Assembly: GCF_036884655.1 (NCBI RefSeq)
Contig: NC_088345.1
Span: 20,233,001 to 20,297,000, forward strand
DNA: 64,000 bases
Direction of reading: 5' to 3'
Source of the DNA: Musa acuminata AAA Group
Taxonomy: Eukaryota; Streptophyta; Magnoliopsida; Zingiberales; Musaceae
The notes beneath the pieces were generated by a model. The model was not told the DNA's origin and ran no database searches. It saw only the letters and a program-made list of their open reading frames with translations. Shown piece after piece: positions 43,777 to 56,136 of this stretch; position 1 is the first letter of the stretch, and every line of letters starts with the position of its first letter. Made by a program: the position numbers and the translations under genes.

Positions 43777-46510
43777 TGCTTTTCATGAGTTATTTTTAAT
43801 TTAGTTTAGAAAAAATATTTTTCTTGAAAATTGCATGTTTAATAATGTAATGAAAATGTAAAAAATTGGGAATCATGCTTATCCTTCTAGTAATTTTTTG
43901 AAAATGGTCATGAAAATTACATGTTTTATGAAAATATAATAAAATGTTAATCTAATGCTTGCACACCAAATACGATTAATCTTATATGTGTTTAAGAAGC
44001 AATAATATATATCTTAATGATTTTCATATTGCCTTCTGATTATAAATGATGATGCATGGCTTTTGTATGGAAACTAAGTATAAAAAGTTATATTCACCTA
44101 AAAAGAAAAATGAATGGATACAACAAACAAAATGATCTTGATGGAAAATGCTTTATGTTTAATGAAATCAATTTCGATGATACATAATGATATAATTATG
44201 TAATTAAAATATTAAAAGTTTTGGTACCATGCTTCGTGATTTTATACTATGCATGAGATTTAGAAATAATGCATGATGATTTTTATGATTTATGCCTTAT
44301 TGATCTTTGACGTAATAAATCTTGCACTTTCGGTTTTAAACGTTGATGCATGTATTTACTTGGAAAAAATGAAATAAATCACATGAATTAAAACATCTAA
44401 AAAGAAGATAGGTTTCTCCTTGAAATATTTCTTTTTTCTCTACTTTATCGAGTTTTTTTCAAAAAGGAGATTAATGAATCTATTTGTATCACTTTTGTGA
44501 ATCTCTTGAGAATGATTTTGATTTGATGATTTTATAATTAAACATGGTGATTTGAAGTAATGATGATTTTTGGGTTTATTGAGTTCGATGATTTCTATGA
44601 TTTTCATATTATTTTTTGATTATAAATAATGAAGCATGGCCTTTGTATGAAAAACTTGAACATGAAATCAATCACAAAATTTGGAACTAAAAGAACTTGA
44701 GCTATTTTTAATCTATCTAAGTTGCTTTCATTAAATTATTTGAAATGTGATTTTGATGATCATTTTGGATTTGACAATTTGTTTTCATATTTAACCAAAC
44801 ACTTAATTTATTCGTGTTTATGACATGAGATGTATTTTATATGAATCATGTTTTTTTCTCATATGATTTTATCATCTAAAGAAGAAAATTATCATAATGA
44901 ACCTATGAATCTCTTGGACTATGAAAAATATTTTAATGATTTTACATGATGATTTTGGATTTCTTTTTGTATGATTCGTTTTAATAATAAGATGATATAT
45001 CCAATCGAATCATTTATCAATGTTTATGACTTGAGTTTTATTATGTAAACTTTCTTGTATTCATGAAGTATATCTTATCACCAAATTTTTCTTAATATCT
45101 TCTATGTGATGACTTGAATATTTACACATTTATGCTATTCCCCTCTTCTTCTTTCTTGTTTACGATAACAAAGGGGAGAAAGGAAATTACTAGCATTTCA
45201 AGAGATTGATAAATCTCTTCATTTCATTTTGAATCTCTTGAAAGGGACTTTGTTGATTTGACAAATTGAATGAGTTGAAGTGATGCTTTAAAAATATTTA
45301 TTCAAATGCATGAATCGACAATCCTTTTGGCAAATGAAACATGAATTTTCTTATGAATTCTTAGAATTATACTTGAGTCTTCTTTTCCTATCATGCTTTC
45401 TATTTACAAAAGAAGAAATTTATCAAAAATGTTATATGGTCTTATCTTTCATGACATGATTTCTTTGTATTTATGACTTGTATGTCTTGAAATGATTAAA
45501 ATATTTTATACTATTATGTTCTTCCCTTCTTCTTTCTTGTTTACAATGATAAAATGGGGAGAAGTTTTGATCATTCATGGTAGGATGTAATTTGACAAAA
45601 TTGGTACCATCATGATATGAAATATTTATTATTTGAAATGATATATGCAATACTTATGATTTTATTAAAATGATGTACATGATGTATTGCATATGATGTG
45701 AATCATGATTCAAATTGCATTGACTTGAATTCAATTTAAATTCAAGGTTTATCTCAATTATGACATATTGAAATAAGAATGGCACTTTATTTTTGTCATA
45801 ATTTAAAAATTGATGAATTGCACCATTGTTTTGTTATTCCCCTCTTTTTGCCAATGACAAAGGAGGAGAAAGAATTTCTAGCGTGCATATCATGAAAAGA
45901 GGCAAACTTGCTAGCTTGCTAATCTCAAAAGAGAAGCAAGAAATACTATCTTGCAAATATCAAAAGAAGCAATGTTTGCTAGTTGCACATTTCAAGAAGA
46001 GGACAAATAGTCTATCTTGAACATCTCAAAAGATATAAAATTTTGCTAACTTTTATATGTGTAAAATTTGATAGCTTGCATACTATAAAATGATATAAAT
46101 TTGCTAGCTTACATATTCTAACATGATGTAGAACTTGTTATCTTGAACATCACCAAGACTTGCTATCTTGCCCATCTCAAGAAGCAAAGCATGCTAAAGT
46201 TGCACATATAGCAAAATTTACAAACCTAAAATGATACAAATTTTTGCTAGCTTGCATGATGATAAAATTGGAAATTATGTTTATTATGCAATGATTTGAA
46301 CTTATATCTCAAACATCTTGAAAGTTGCACTTCTCCTTTTTATTGATGACAAAGGGGGGAGAAGTATGATGTTATGCATAAGTTTTATGATAACATGTTG
46401 CTTGGATTTTTTAATCTAAGAGTTCTATCAATATGAAATATTGTTAGGGGGAGTTTTTTTAAACTCCGGGAGTTAAGTTTAAACTCCATCATCAATTGGT
46501 TGTCATCATC
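43777..46510 (+). other. Element E internal non-coding region
   Basis: 2.7 kb, AT-rich, no supported ORF. It has the family's repeated 'gatgattt' text, GCTAGC-type repeats (45875-46260) and upstream PPT-like boxes at about 45852-45873 and 46344-46368. Matches A (2376-4639) in order of blocks. Confidence 0.78.
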
Positions 46511-46524
46511 AAAAAGGGAAAGAT
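46511..46524 (+). other. Polypurine tract of element E
   Basis: AAAAAGGGAAAGAT before TGTTGAATC. Confidence 0.85.
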
Positions 46525-49182
46525 TGTTGAATCTCGGATTTTGATGATGAAACCAATTGATAAATGTTTATGAATTGATCTGCATTTTGAGTGATGCAAG
46601 ATGCTTCAATCAGGATGAGACAATTAAAGCAGTAAGAATCATATTGGGCCGGTGGAACATGTCAAAAAATTGGACGTCTAACCGGAGGATTGGATGACGT
46701 ATCGATAGAAGGCTTCAGGCAATGGATTCAAGCATCGGGCTAAAAAGAGTAGAAATTGTGCCAAGGATATCAGAGTTGCGGAGGTCAACTGGCCGATTAG
46801 GCAATAGTGTTAGGATCAAGAGCACTAAGAGGGGGGGATGAATTAGTGCAGTAGAAAACTTTCGACGATTAAAATCGCGTTCGTACGATAAGAGCGATTT
46901 CGGTAGAAAATCTGATTCGTAAATCATTTTAACTTGTAACCAAGCAAGATGCAGTTAAAGCAAAGATATAAAGGCAGTTTGCAGTTATGATAGAAATCAG
47001 AATGTAAACAAAAACTAAAATATGATGTTCGTACGATAAAAACGATTTACGTCTAAACGCCGATTCGGAAAATACAAAGCTTGAAACACGATTGTATATG
47101 CGCAGAAGGCAGTAAGCTATTGAGGAGATTTACAGTAAGGATACGATGCTCAAAGTAAATGCAAACCGAGATTTAGAATGGTTCGGTCAATCTTGACCTA
47201 CTCCACTTTTGGCTTCCTCCACCGACGAGGTCACCGACGTCAACTAGAGGCCTTCCTTCAATAGGCGAAGGCCAACTACCATTTTACAGTTTCACTCCTT
47301 TTGACGGGCTTAGGAGACAACTCTTACAGAATTTTCTTTCCTCTCTTAACAGATTAGAACTTGGAAGAAAAGAGGAAGAAGAACTTTCAACTCATACAAC
47401 ACTTTTGAGCTCTAAAAATCACAAAGTAAAATCAGAATTTCGGTAGTTTTTGGGTGCCTTTTAGTGCTGAAAGGATGGGGTATTTATAGGCCCCAACCCA
47501 GTTTGAATTTGGAGCTCAAAACTGTCAATTCCCAGAATTTCGGGATCTGGCGGTTGCACCACCTGGCAGAGCTCGAAGACTGAGCCTCTAGGAGGTCCCA
47601 CCTCCTGTCAGGGGCGGTTGCACCTCCTGCTAGAGCTCGAAGACCAAGCTCAGGCGGTGCCACCGCCTGATTGAGGCGGTTGCACCTCCTACTAGAGCTT
47701 GAAGACCGAGTTCAGGCGGTGCCACCTCCTGTCAGGGGCGGTTGCACCGCCCAGTCTCGCTCGGAGACTGAGCCCAGGCGGTGCCACCGCCTGGCTTGGG
47801 CGGTTCAACCGCCTGGCAGAAATCAGGGTCCGAATGGGTTGATCCATTCGGCCCAATTTTGGTTTTTCAGGGGCCCAATTGCCCCAAGATTAAGTTAATG
47901 GGATCAACTCCCATTTCCAACTTAATCATTGTGCTAACTACGATATTTCCTAAGACATTTACTGCAAATTGCTTCGGTGCGTCAATCGCTTCTTCCGACG
48001 AGCTTCCTGCGAACTTTCGTCGATCATCCGATGAACCCTCGGTGATGCTCCTATGGACTTCCTGCAAACTCCTGGACTTGCGACGATCCACTTGGCGAGT
48101 TCCGATGAGCTTCTTTGGCAAGCTCATGGACTTCTCGGATTTGTTCCCGCAGAACCTCCGATGACTGTCCGAACTTCCGTCGAACTCTCGAACTCCCAAT
48201 GTGATCATTGTCTTGACTCCGGCGTAACTCCTGCTGCATATCTTACTTTCATCGTAGTTAATCCTGCACACTTATCTCAACATATAGATTAGATAACAAA
48301 TGACAATTGACTTCATCATCAAAATCCGAGATTCAACAAATAGGCCGCAAGAGAGGACGATGCGTCGAAGAATCAGACAAAGTGTTAATGGATCAATGAC
48401 ATACCAGACAATATGATTCATGCTTAGTAATAATTATCTAGATCGAAGTATGTCTTTACATGTGCAAGATTAACTACGATAGCAAGGCATAAAGCAAAAT
48501 GAAGTCCTGGAGTCAAGAACGTGATTTCGTTGGGAGTTTGAGAGTTCATCGGAAGTCCGGACGTTCATCGGAAGTTCTGTTGGAATTGACCGAGAAGTCC
48601 CAGAGCTTACCAAAGAAGCTCGTTGGAACTCACCAAGAAGATCGTCGTGAAGTCCAAGAGCTTCCTAGGAGTCTACTAGAACATTGCCGATAGATTGTCG
48701 GAAGATCGCCAGAAGCTCGCTGGAAGAAACCTAGACTTACAGACTTTGTTTAGCTTAGTAAATATCTTAAAATTTATAGTTAGCACATAATTGGGATTAT
48801 AATTGGGCCAACCCAATTAGGGGACAGTTGGGCCAAGTTTGGGCTGTGTTGGGCTAAGAGAAAGGCCCAAATAGTGACCAAACATGTGAAATCGGTGTGG
48901 CACAATCTTCGTAAAGTCTCCGAGACTACCTGGGCAGTGGTACCACTTGTATGGGCAGTGGTACCACCTAATGTCAGGCTGCAGGCGGTGGTACCGCCCA
49001 TACCCTAAAATTTCGGGGGTTTGAATTTTGGGCTCCAAATTTGGATATATTTGGGGCCTATAAATACCCTAGCTATTCCTGCATGGATAAGTAAGAAATA
49101 TTGAGCAAAACTCTATGATTCTAAAGTTGTAAAGCTTAGAAAGTTTAGTTCCCTCCTCCCAAAGCTTAGTGAGAGTTCTAAG
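46525..49182 (+). repeat. Element E 3' LTR, first two pieces (interrupted by J)
   Basis: 46525-46807 and 48344-49182, joined across solo LTR J. TATAAATA is at 49059-49066 and the palindrome boxes lie at about 48935-49000. The last piece (58141-58553) lies beyond element K. Confidence 0.9.
46808..48338 (-). mobile_element. Solo LTR J (K family, short form)
   Basis: A 1,531-bp reverse LTR, TGTTAGGATCAAG to GATTCAACA, TSD AATAG (46803-46807 and 48339-48343), in E's 3' LTR. Palindromes at 47540-47820, TATA complement at 47481-47488. It lacks the long 17-bp array present in K, G and Z. Confidence 0.93.
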
Positions 49183-49310
49183 TGTTAGGATCGAGAGCAC
49201 TAAGAGGGGGGGGTGAATTAGTGCAGCGGAAATCTTTCAGCGATTAAAAATGAAAGCTGCGTTTGTTCGATAAAAACTATTTTGATGCAAAAGTTGATTC
49301 TTATGATTAA

Positions 49311-49620
49311 GTACAGTTTACGTCTAAACACAGTTTGCGTCTAAGCACAGTTTACATAGTTTGCATCTAAATGCAGTTTGTGTCTAAATGCAGTTTGCGT
49401 CTAAATGCAGATTGCGACTAAGCACAGTTTGCATCTAAGTGCAGTTTGCGTCTTAGGCTCAGATTGCGTCTAAGCGCAGTTTGCGCAGTTTGCGTCTAAG
49501 CGCAGATTGCGTCGAAGCTCAGATTGCGTCTAAGCGCAGTTTGCTTTTAAGCGCAGTTTGCGTCTTAAGCGCAGATTGCGTCTAAGCGCAGTTTGCGTCT
49601 AAACACAGTTTTACGTCAAA
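49311..49620 (-). repeat. 17-bp tandem repeat array, K 3' LTR
   Basis: About 17 copies of the complement unit (AGTTTGCGTCTAAGCGC type). The counterpart in the 5' LTR is 56265-56570, with a different copy number and order of variants. Confidence 0.9.
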
Positions 49621-50248
49621 ACATAGATTCGGAAAGATTTGAACTTAGACACTCGTTCGTAAAAGCGCAGAAGTCAGTTTGCAGTTATAAAAGGAATGTA
49701 AACGTAAACTGCAGAGAAACTCGTTCATAAAAGCACAGAAATCAGTTTGCAGTTATAAACAGAATCAAGACGTAAACGTAAACTGCAATGTAGTGATCGT
49801 ACGAAAACACCGATTTACGTCTGAATGCAGATTCGGAAAGAACAGAACTTAGAGACTCGTTCGTAAAAGCGCAGAGGGCAGTAGCTATGTAAGAGGTTTG
49901 CAGTAATGATAAAGTGCTCAAAGTAAAAGCAAACCAGAGATTTAGAGTGGTTCGGTCAGTCTTGACCTACTCCACTTTTGGCTTCCTCCACCGACGAGGT
50001 CACCGACGTTAATTAGAGGCCTTCCTTCAATAGGCGAAGGTCAACTGCCCTTCTACAGTTTCACTCCTTTTGACGGGCTCCGGAGACAACCCTTACAGAA
50101 CCTTTCTCTCCTCTCTTTACAACTCAATACTTGAAGAATAGAAAGAGGAGAACTTTTGGACTTTTACACAAATTTGAGCTCTTAGAATCATAGAAAAGAT
50201 CAAGAATTCGGTGTAGGTCTGTGTCTCTTCAGTGCTGAATGGGTGGGG

Positions 50249-50650
50249 TATTTATAGGCCCTAACCCAGTTCAAATTTGGTGCTCAAAACGATCAAATCC
50301 TGGAATTCCGGGATCAAGCGGTTGCACCTCCTGACTAGGGCGGTTGCACCGCTTGGCAGAGCTAGAAGACTGAGCCTCTGGGCGGTGCCACCTCTGTTAG
50401 GGGAGGTTGCACCTCTCTGCCAGAGCTCGAAGACCGAGCTCAGGCGGTTGCACCGCCTGGCAGAGCTCGAAACTTGAGCTCTGGCGGTGCTACCTCCTGA
50501 CAGAGGAGGTTGCACCGCCCAGTCTCGCTCGGAGACTAAGCCCGGGGCGGTGCCACCTCTTGGCTGGAGTGGTTGCACCTCCCAGTCTTGCTGGGAGACA
50601 TAGCCTGGGCGGTGCTACCTCCCTGCCTGGGCGGTTGCACCTCCCACAGC
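50249..50650 (-). promoter_or_regulatory. U3 palindromes and TATA box, K 3' LTR
   Basis: TATTTATA (complement of TATAAATA), then about a dozen GGCGGTTGCACCGCC and AGGAGGTTGCACC boxes with 'gagctcgaa' spacers. Confidence 0.75.
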
Positions 50651-51169
50651 AACCTGGGTCCAAATGGGCTGAACCATTCGACCTAATTTGAGTTTTTTCA
50701 AGGGCCCAATTGCCCCAGGATTAAGCTAATGGGATCACCTCCCATTTCTAACTTAATCAAAGTGCTAACTACGATTATTTCCTAAGACATATTCTGCAGC
50801 TTGCTTCGGTGCGTCACTCGCTTCTTCCGGCGAGTTTCCGGCGAACTTCCGTCGATCATCCGATGAACCCTCGGTGATGCTCCTGCGGACTTCCGGCAAA
50901 CTCCTGGACTACGACGATCCACTTGGCAAGTTCCGACGAGCTCCTTTGGCAAGCTTCTAGACTTCTCGGATTTGTTCCCGCAGAACCTCCGACGACTGTC
51001 CGAACTTCCGTCGAGCTCTCGAACTCTCAACGTGATCATTGTCATGACTCCGGTGCAACTCCTGCTGCATGTCTTACTTTCATCGTAGTTAATCCTGCAC
51101 ACTTATCTCAACACATACATTAGACAACAAATGACAATTGACTTCATCATCAAAATCCGAGATTCAACA

Positions 51170-51184
51170 ATCTCCCCCTTTTTG
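51170..51184 (-). other. Polypurine tract of element K
   Basis: Minus strand AAAAAGGGGGAGAT abuts the 3' LTR. Confidence 0.9.
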
Positions 51185-52083
51185 ATGATGACAATCAATT
51201 GATAATGGAGTTAACCTTAACTCCCCCTGTCTATATGCCATACTTCTCGAATTTAAAAACTTTATAAATTCAAGAGACATATTCCCATCATGATTCCTAT
51301 CATAATGTATCTCTTTGAAGATGATGTCAAGGCTTGACATACATTTTCAAATTTAACAAATTTGAATGATGGTTATTGTAGCAATTCATCATATTGTAAG
51401 ATATCGACATGTAAAGCTGTGAAGCAAGATTTTGATATCATATGATGTACACATTTCGAATATTTTAGCAAGTGTAGCATTGCATCACATGGTAAGATAT
51501 CAGTTCGTACGATGCAAATTTTTGTTTGATATCTTGATACAGGGCATATGGCAATCATATATTTCTTGGTGATGCAAGTATGGCCTAATCATAGTATCAG
51601 TGATAGCAACCATATCAACATCAGTAATAGCAACCATATCATTATCAGTGATAGCAGGTATGGCCTAATCATAACATTAGTAATAGCAACCATATCAATT
51701 CATATTTTTCTCCCCCTTTGTCATCAACAAAAAGCATGGTAGCATTATAAAAAAGCATGGTAGATGTGATTCCAACAGGTTATCAAGCACATAAAGGAAG
51801 GCATGACACATATAATACTTTGAATATCTCTTCTCCTTGTTATGTTATAGTTCGTTGCTTGAAGGAGGAAACTCATTTTTCAAAAAGTTTTCATAAGAGT
51901 GTACAGGAAAATCCTATTTTTAACATTCAAACCGAAAATAAGATGAACTTCTTACATGCATTCGGATATGAGTAAGCTACTGATTTTCAAAAACATTTGT
52001 CACATAATGTTATTTGATCAAGTGATACCAAGGCATGTAATAGTAATCAATAACGTTCGAAAAATAATTTTAACTAGTTTAAG
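51185..52083 (-). other. Element K 3' non-coding region
   Basis: No coding similarity. A second PPT-like box (CTCCCCCTTTGTCATCAAC) at about 51710-51729; a short repeat cluster at 51577-51700 ('tagcaaccatatca' four times, 'gtatggcctaatcat' twice). Parts resemble H's 3' region. Confidence 0.72.
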
Positions 52084-52189
52084 TATTCGGACACATCATC
52101 ATTCCTAATTCTCTTCTTATGAAATCAAATTGTTCTTCACTTAGAGGTTTTGGAAAGATATCAGCTAGTTGATGTTTCATATCAATGTC
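52084..52189 (-). pseudogene. Element K RNase H tail
   Basis: About 35 codons on the minus strand read [19 protein letters not shown] and IRRELGM, the C-terminus of pol seen at the end of C (12370-12470) and H. It is the only pol remnant besides the protease stub, and it marks the downstream edge of the replaced segment. Confidence 0.88.
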
Positions 52190-52487
52190 ATATTGCTGAC
52201 TTATCAACTATATTGGTATGTCACTTTATATTTTTCAGGGCATAAGGTTTTCAAAACATTTAGTTTCAATGTAAAATCCGAGATAAACAACAAGAGATGT
52301 TTGTAAATTTGCATATGCTTACAGATCAAGGTAAAGGGTAACATATGGAGTTTACAACATATCAGGTAACCATATCAAAGACAAAGTCCTTCATGATGAG
52401 TAACATAAGGAGTTTACAACATGCCATATCAAAGACAAAGTCCATGAGGAGTTTATAACAACAAAGGATGATTGTGTTCATACAAGC
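52190..52487 (-). other. Presumed 3' flank of the captured gene
   Basis: No similarity to C or H. Holds two copies of a roughly 60-bp repeat ('taacatatggagtttacaac ... atcaaagacaaagtcc') at about 52339 and 52403. The copia/foreign junction lies somewhere between 52190 and 52240. Confidence 0.6.
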
Positions 52488-53598
52488 TCATTCATGAGGT
52501 GGAAGGTTGAAGTGCCTAAATAAAGAGTCAAATTGTCGATGAATTTGCTGCAGCTCAGTTAGGATTTGATCTTGTCGAAGTTCAAGCCGTTCTTGTCTTT
52601 GTTCGAATCGGTCCATCCGAATCCCAATATCTTCGATAGATGATGTGTGAGTTTGCTCAAACGGATGTGTTTCCTCAAAGGGACAGATCGGAGGAGATTG
52701 GGTACCCCTAAAGACTGGTGTTTCCGGTTCTGGTTCTGGTTGAGGGGGGTCAGTTCTTCTTGGCATTCTAACCCAGTTACCGTTTCTATAAAAAGCATCT
52801 TAATCGGTGAAGTAGATTTTTATTAATTATGCTGAATCTATCTACTTTTATTACTTCTTCTTCCGGTGGTATTAGAATATCATAGGCTTTCATTATTCTA
52901 GTTATTATGCCACCATATGGGAGCATCATGTCTTTCTTAGATAGTTCCAACATGTTTTGTTGGATAAGATAACCAAGACAGATGTCATTTCCTTTCATGA
53001 TCATATACATAGTTCCTAATTCTAGTTGGCTTACTTCATCATGATGATATTGTTTGGGAAGAATGATGCTAGTTAGGATGTGATGAAGTACCTTAGTGTT
53101 TAGAGGCAGTAAATGTTCACAACTTTTAGGAACAAATTCTAAGTAACGATTGGCAAAAATTGTTTGTAGGGCTTCAACGTATGTTGTTCCAACATTTTCA
53201 TCATCCCATGATCCTCTAAAGTAAAGTCCTCTACTTTTCATGGGAATGCCTATCATGTCGCAAATGAATCTATCCGTAATTGAAATATGTTGTCCTAAGA
53301 GATAGGTGGACATCCTTTCTTCTTCATCTACTAGTATGTTGTTGTAAAACAGTCTTACAAGTCTTGGATAAATGTGTTCATTAATTTGTAAGATAGGGAG
53401 TAGATATAAGTTTGCAAACCACTAGATTGTCTCTAAGCCTCTTAGCTCACTTAAATCTACGTATTTTCCCTTGTTGACATTCCTAAGTTCAAAAGAGGAA
53501 AATTTTTCAGCATGGTATTTTGAATCGAAAAGGGTGGAATCAAAGTCTTCTACTAATCTCCTCTTTCCTTTGTCCCTTAAGGATCTTCTAGATCCCAT
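52488..53598 (-). pseudogene. Captured ORF in element K: plant transposon-protein-like, with proline-rich and coiled-coil tail
   Basis: Starts at ATG 53598 (MGSRRSLRDKGKRR), a basic N-terminus. One in-frame TAG (53424-53422) comes after 58 codons. The reading continues openly (53313-52786 is the longest ATG segment) and shifts by one base near 52795 into a frame open to 52488; total about 370 codons. Central blocks (LVRLFYNN, GQHISITDRFICDMIGIP, LLPLNTKVLHHILTSIILP, MLPYGGIITRIMKAYDI) resemble the 'putative plant transposon protein' domain (Pfam PF20167, from memory). The last 90 codons are Pro/Glu-rich, then a Gln/Arg/Leu coiled coil (RFEQRQERLELRQDQILTELQ). Function unknown; it is not integrase, RT or a known envelope. 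Only two lesions suggest recent decay. Confidence 0.75.
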
Positions 53599-53618
53599 GA
53601 GGATCTTCTAGATCCCAT
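53579..53618 (-). repeat. 20-bp direct repeat at the start codon of the captured ORF
   Basis: AGGATCTTCTAGATCCCAT appears twice back to back, duplicating the ATG out of frame. Confidence 0.85.
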
Positions 53619-53679
53619 AACTACTGCTGTTTAGAATAATAGTGATGAGCAAAAGTAAATGAATCAAGAAACAGAGTTT

Positions 53680-54000
53680 AAGGGCTTCTTAGAGAGTACC
53701 TTAATGAGATCTTCAAGAGAGGGATCTTCAAGAGAGGGAAGGAATGTTGATGCTTTGCTTTGAAATGAAGGGTATTTGGGATGCTAAGATGGGGGAAATG
53801 GGGATGGAGGAGGCTTAGGAGAGTAGAGGAGGGAAGGAAATGAGTTGGGGTCGGTTTCACCGCTGGCCCTAGCTTGAGTTATAAAGGAGCAGAGTTGCGG
53901 GCGGTTGCACCTCTGGCTGGAGCGGTGCAACCGCTTGCAACACGTGACAGCTGGAGGTGCTACCTCCAGCTGGGGCGGTGCCACCGCCTGGTGAACACTT
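53680..54000 (-). promoter_or_regulatory. Putative promoter of the captured ORF
   Basis: Reading on the minus strand: palindromic boxes at 53894-53992 (GGCGGTGGCACCGCC, GGAGGTAGCACCTCC, AGCGGTTGCACCGCT), then a TTTATAA box at 53879-53885. A C/T-rich leader (53860-53700) and a possible short intron follow (donor AAG|GT at 53699, acceptor CAG near 53627), then the ATG at 53598. The arrangement copies the LTR U3 plan but sits inside the element. The promoter and intron are inferred from motifs only. Confidence 0.5.
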
Positions 54001-54351
54001 GTTCTGATCTAAGAATTTTTCTGTCTTGAGGAGAGTTTTCATTCTCAGTAATCAACTTTACTTACGTAATTACATAAGAATTTTCATTTTAAGACAGGGA
54101 CTTTGGCACGATCAAGGTAGATTTTTAATGTGCACATTCTTAATGTTGTACACATGTTTGTGATAGTTTCTTCAAGTTGATAAGTCTTGCAAGTTCATGA
54201 CAGAGTTAGTCATTTCATGATACGAGTTAAATTAGAAGGTTATGAAAGGATGAAATTGATGGGTTTGAAAATCCAGGGATATGTGAATTTGGGAATCATA
54301 CGTTTCTAATTCTTGAAAAGTTAAACAGGACTGTATCTAGGTCGCATTTGT
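54001..54351 (-). other. Upstream flank of the captured gene
   Basis: No similarity to copia pol and no ORF. The junction with the protease stub is near 54352. Confidence 0.6.
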
Positions 54352-54501
54352 GATTTTACCCTTGTTGTTGTTTCCGAAGGTGACATAGCCTTCGTCTATG
54401 CTAGTGAGCTTAGAGAATTGAGATGGATCTCCGGTCATATGCCTTGAGCATCCACTATCAAGGTACCATCTTTTGCTCCTAGCTTGCGATGGTGTGGGTT
54501 T
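54352..54501 (-). pseudogene. pol: Element K protease stub
   Basis: In frame after the gag TAG: a basic linker, then [13 protein letters not shown] (Trp intact, unlike C and H) and SKLTSIDEGYVTFG. Similarity stops abruptly after 'GKI' near 54352. The catalytic Asp is present but the rest of the protease is missing. Confidence 0.88.
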
Positions 54502-56086
54502 CTACAAGAAAGGATGATTTTTAGGTACCCATTTGCTTTTGGGTGCCTCAAAGATAGATTTACATTGTTTATCATGTTGCATAGAGTTTATCATGGTTCC
54601 TTTAGGAACCCAAATCAATTTGTTTGGACTAATTTTCTTCAATGGACAATAATGCGTCTTGTGTCCAATTTTGCAACAAAAGTTACATTTTGCTTGGTGT
54701 TGAACATGTAAGATGGGGCCTTTTATAAAGGTGGTTGGATTTAGGTGAGGACTTCTCACAAATCCAATTCCACTTCTTTTTGGAACGTGACCCTTGTTTG
54801 CAAGGATCATGTTCAATGACTTGCTACCAACCTCGAATTTCTTCAAGGTGTCCTTAAGTAGCGAGTTTTCTTTTTGGAGAGTTTCTAGATCATGACATTT
54901 GATACATAAATTTAAACTATCATGATATTCAATTTTTAACTTATCAAAATCACAAGTAAGACTATCATGCTCCTCTTTAAGTAATTTGTATTTTTTATTG
55001 ATAATCTTGCATTCATCAAATAAGTCATGGAAGGCATTTAATAATTCATCGAAAGATAAATCATCATCTAATAAATTCGTTACCTCCTCTCCGATGGCCA
55101 TTAAGGCGTAATGAGCAACTTGCTCGGTGTTAGACTCCTCTTCTTCAGACGCGCTCGAATCATCCCATGTTGCTTTGAGCGCCTTCTTTTTTGTTGTTCT
55201 CTTTTTGGCTTGGGGATAATCACTCTTGTAGTGTCCCGGCTTTTTGCACTCATAGCAAATAACTTGGTCTTTCTTGGGTTCAAGTTTACTTTTAGTGTCA
55301 TTCTTAAACTTGTTTCTTTTAATGAATTTTTTAAATTTTCTTGTTAGAAGTGCCAAGTCATCATCACAGTCCTCATCACTTGAGTTTTCTTTCAAGTGAT
55401 CTTCCAAAGTTCTAAGTGCCATATCCTTCCTGTTCTTTGGAAGGATGTCTTCTTGCTCTTCATGAGCTTTGCAAGTCATCTCGTAGGTCATTAATGACCC
55501 AATTAGTTCTTCAAGAGGGAAGTTGTTTAGATCTTTTGCCTCTTGAATATCAGTGACTTTAGGATCCCAACTCTTAGGAAGGGATCTTAGAATCTTATTT
55601 ACGAGCTCAAAATCTGAAAAAAATTTTCCGAGTCCTTTTAGACCGTTGACAACATCCGTGAAATAGGTAAACATGTCGCCAATAATCTCACTCGGTTTCA
55701 TCCGAAAAAGTTCAAAAGAGTGTAACAAAAGATTGATTTTTGACTCTTTCACTCTACTTGTGCCTTCATGAGTCACTTCGAGTGTGTGCCAAATATCAAA
55801 TGCAGTTTCACAAATTGAAACATGATTAAACTCGTTTTTATCAAGTGCGCAAAATTAAGACATTCATAGCCTTTGCATTAAGAGCGAAAGCCTTCTTCTC
55901 CGAATCGTTCCAATCGATCATTGGAAGAGAAGACTTTGAAAAACCATTCTCGACAAGATTCCAGAGTTTAACGTCCATAGAAATAAGAAAGATCCTCATT
56001 CGGGTCTTCCAATAGGTGTAGTTCGTCCCATTAAACATGGGTGGACGTGTAATGGAATGGCCCTCTTGGTTTCCGGCGTAAGCCAT
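54502..56086 (-). pseudogene. gag: Element K gag, one frameshift
   Basis: ATG at 56086 (MAYAGNQEGHSITRPPMFNG) after the PBS. One extra base near 55855 shifts the frame after NAKAMNVL; from 55776 to 54502 it is fully open (424 codons). It includes the UBN2 core, the acidic linker and knuckle 1 (CYECKKPGHYKSDY, last Cys changed to Tyr). Knuckle 2 (CNFCCKIGHKTHYC) is intact, and it ends SKWVPKNHPFL plus TAG. It is the least damaged gag here after C. Gag could act in trans to package the gag-only family, but that is inference. Confidence 0.92.
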
Positions 56087-56121
56087 CTCTCTTGGGTTTT
56101 AATCGGTTTGAGAGTTAACCG

Positions 56122-56134
56122 GGCTCTGATACCA
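56122..56134 (-). other. Primer-binding site of element K
   Basis: GGCTCTGATACCA, complement of TGGTATCAGAGCC. Confidence 0.93.
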
Positions 56135-56136
56135 AT

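Larger units (their letters stand above)
49183..51169 (-). repeat. Element K 3' LTR
   Basis: TGTTAGGATCGAG (LTR 3' end) to GATTCAACA. 17-bp array at 49311-49620, TATA complement at 50249-50256, palindromes at 50310-50650. Confidence 0.93.

Noticed and set aside
52786..53313. The 175-codon ORF in K as an envelope-like protein, which some Sireviruses carry
   Set aside because: No signal peptide or hydrophobic membrane segment is visible, and it lies where pol should be rather than after a complete pol. Similarity is closer to the plant transposon-protein domain.
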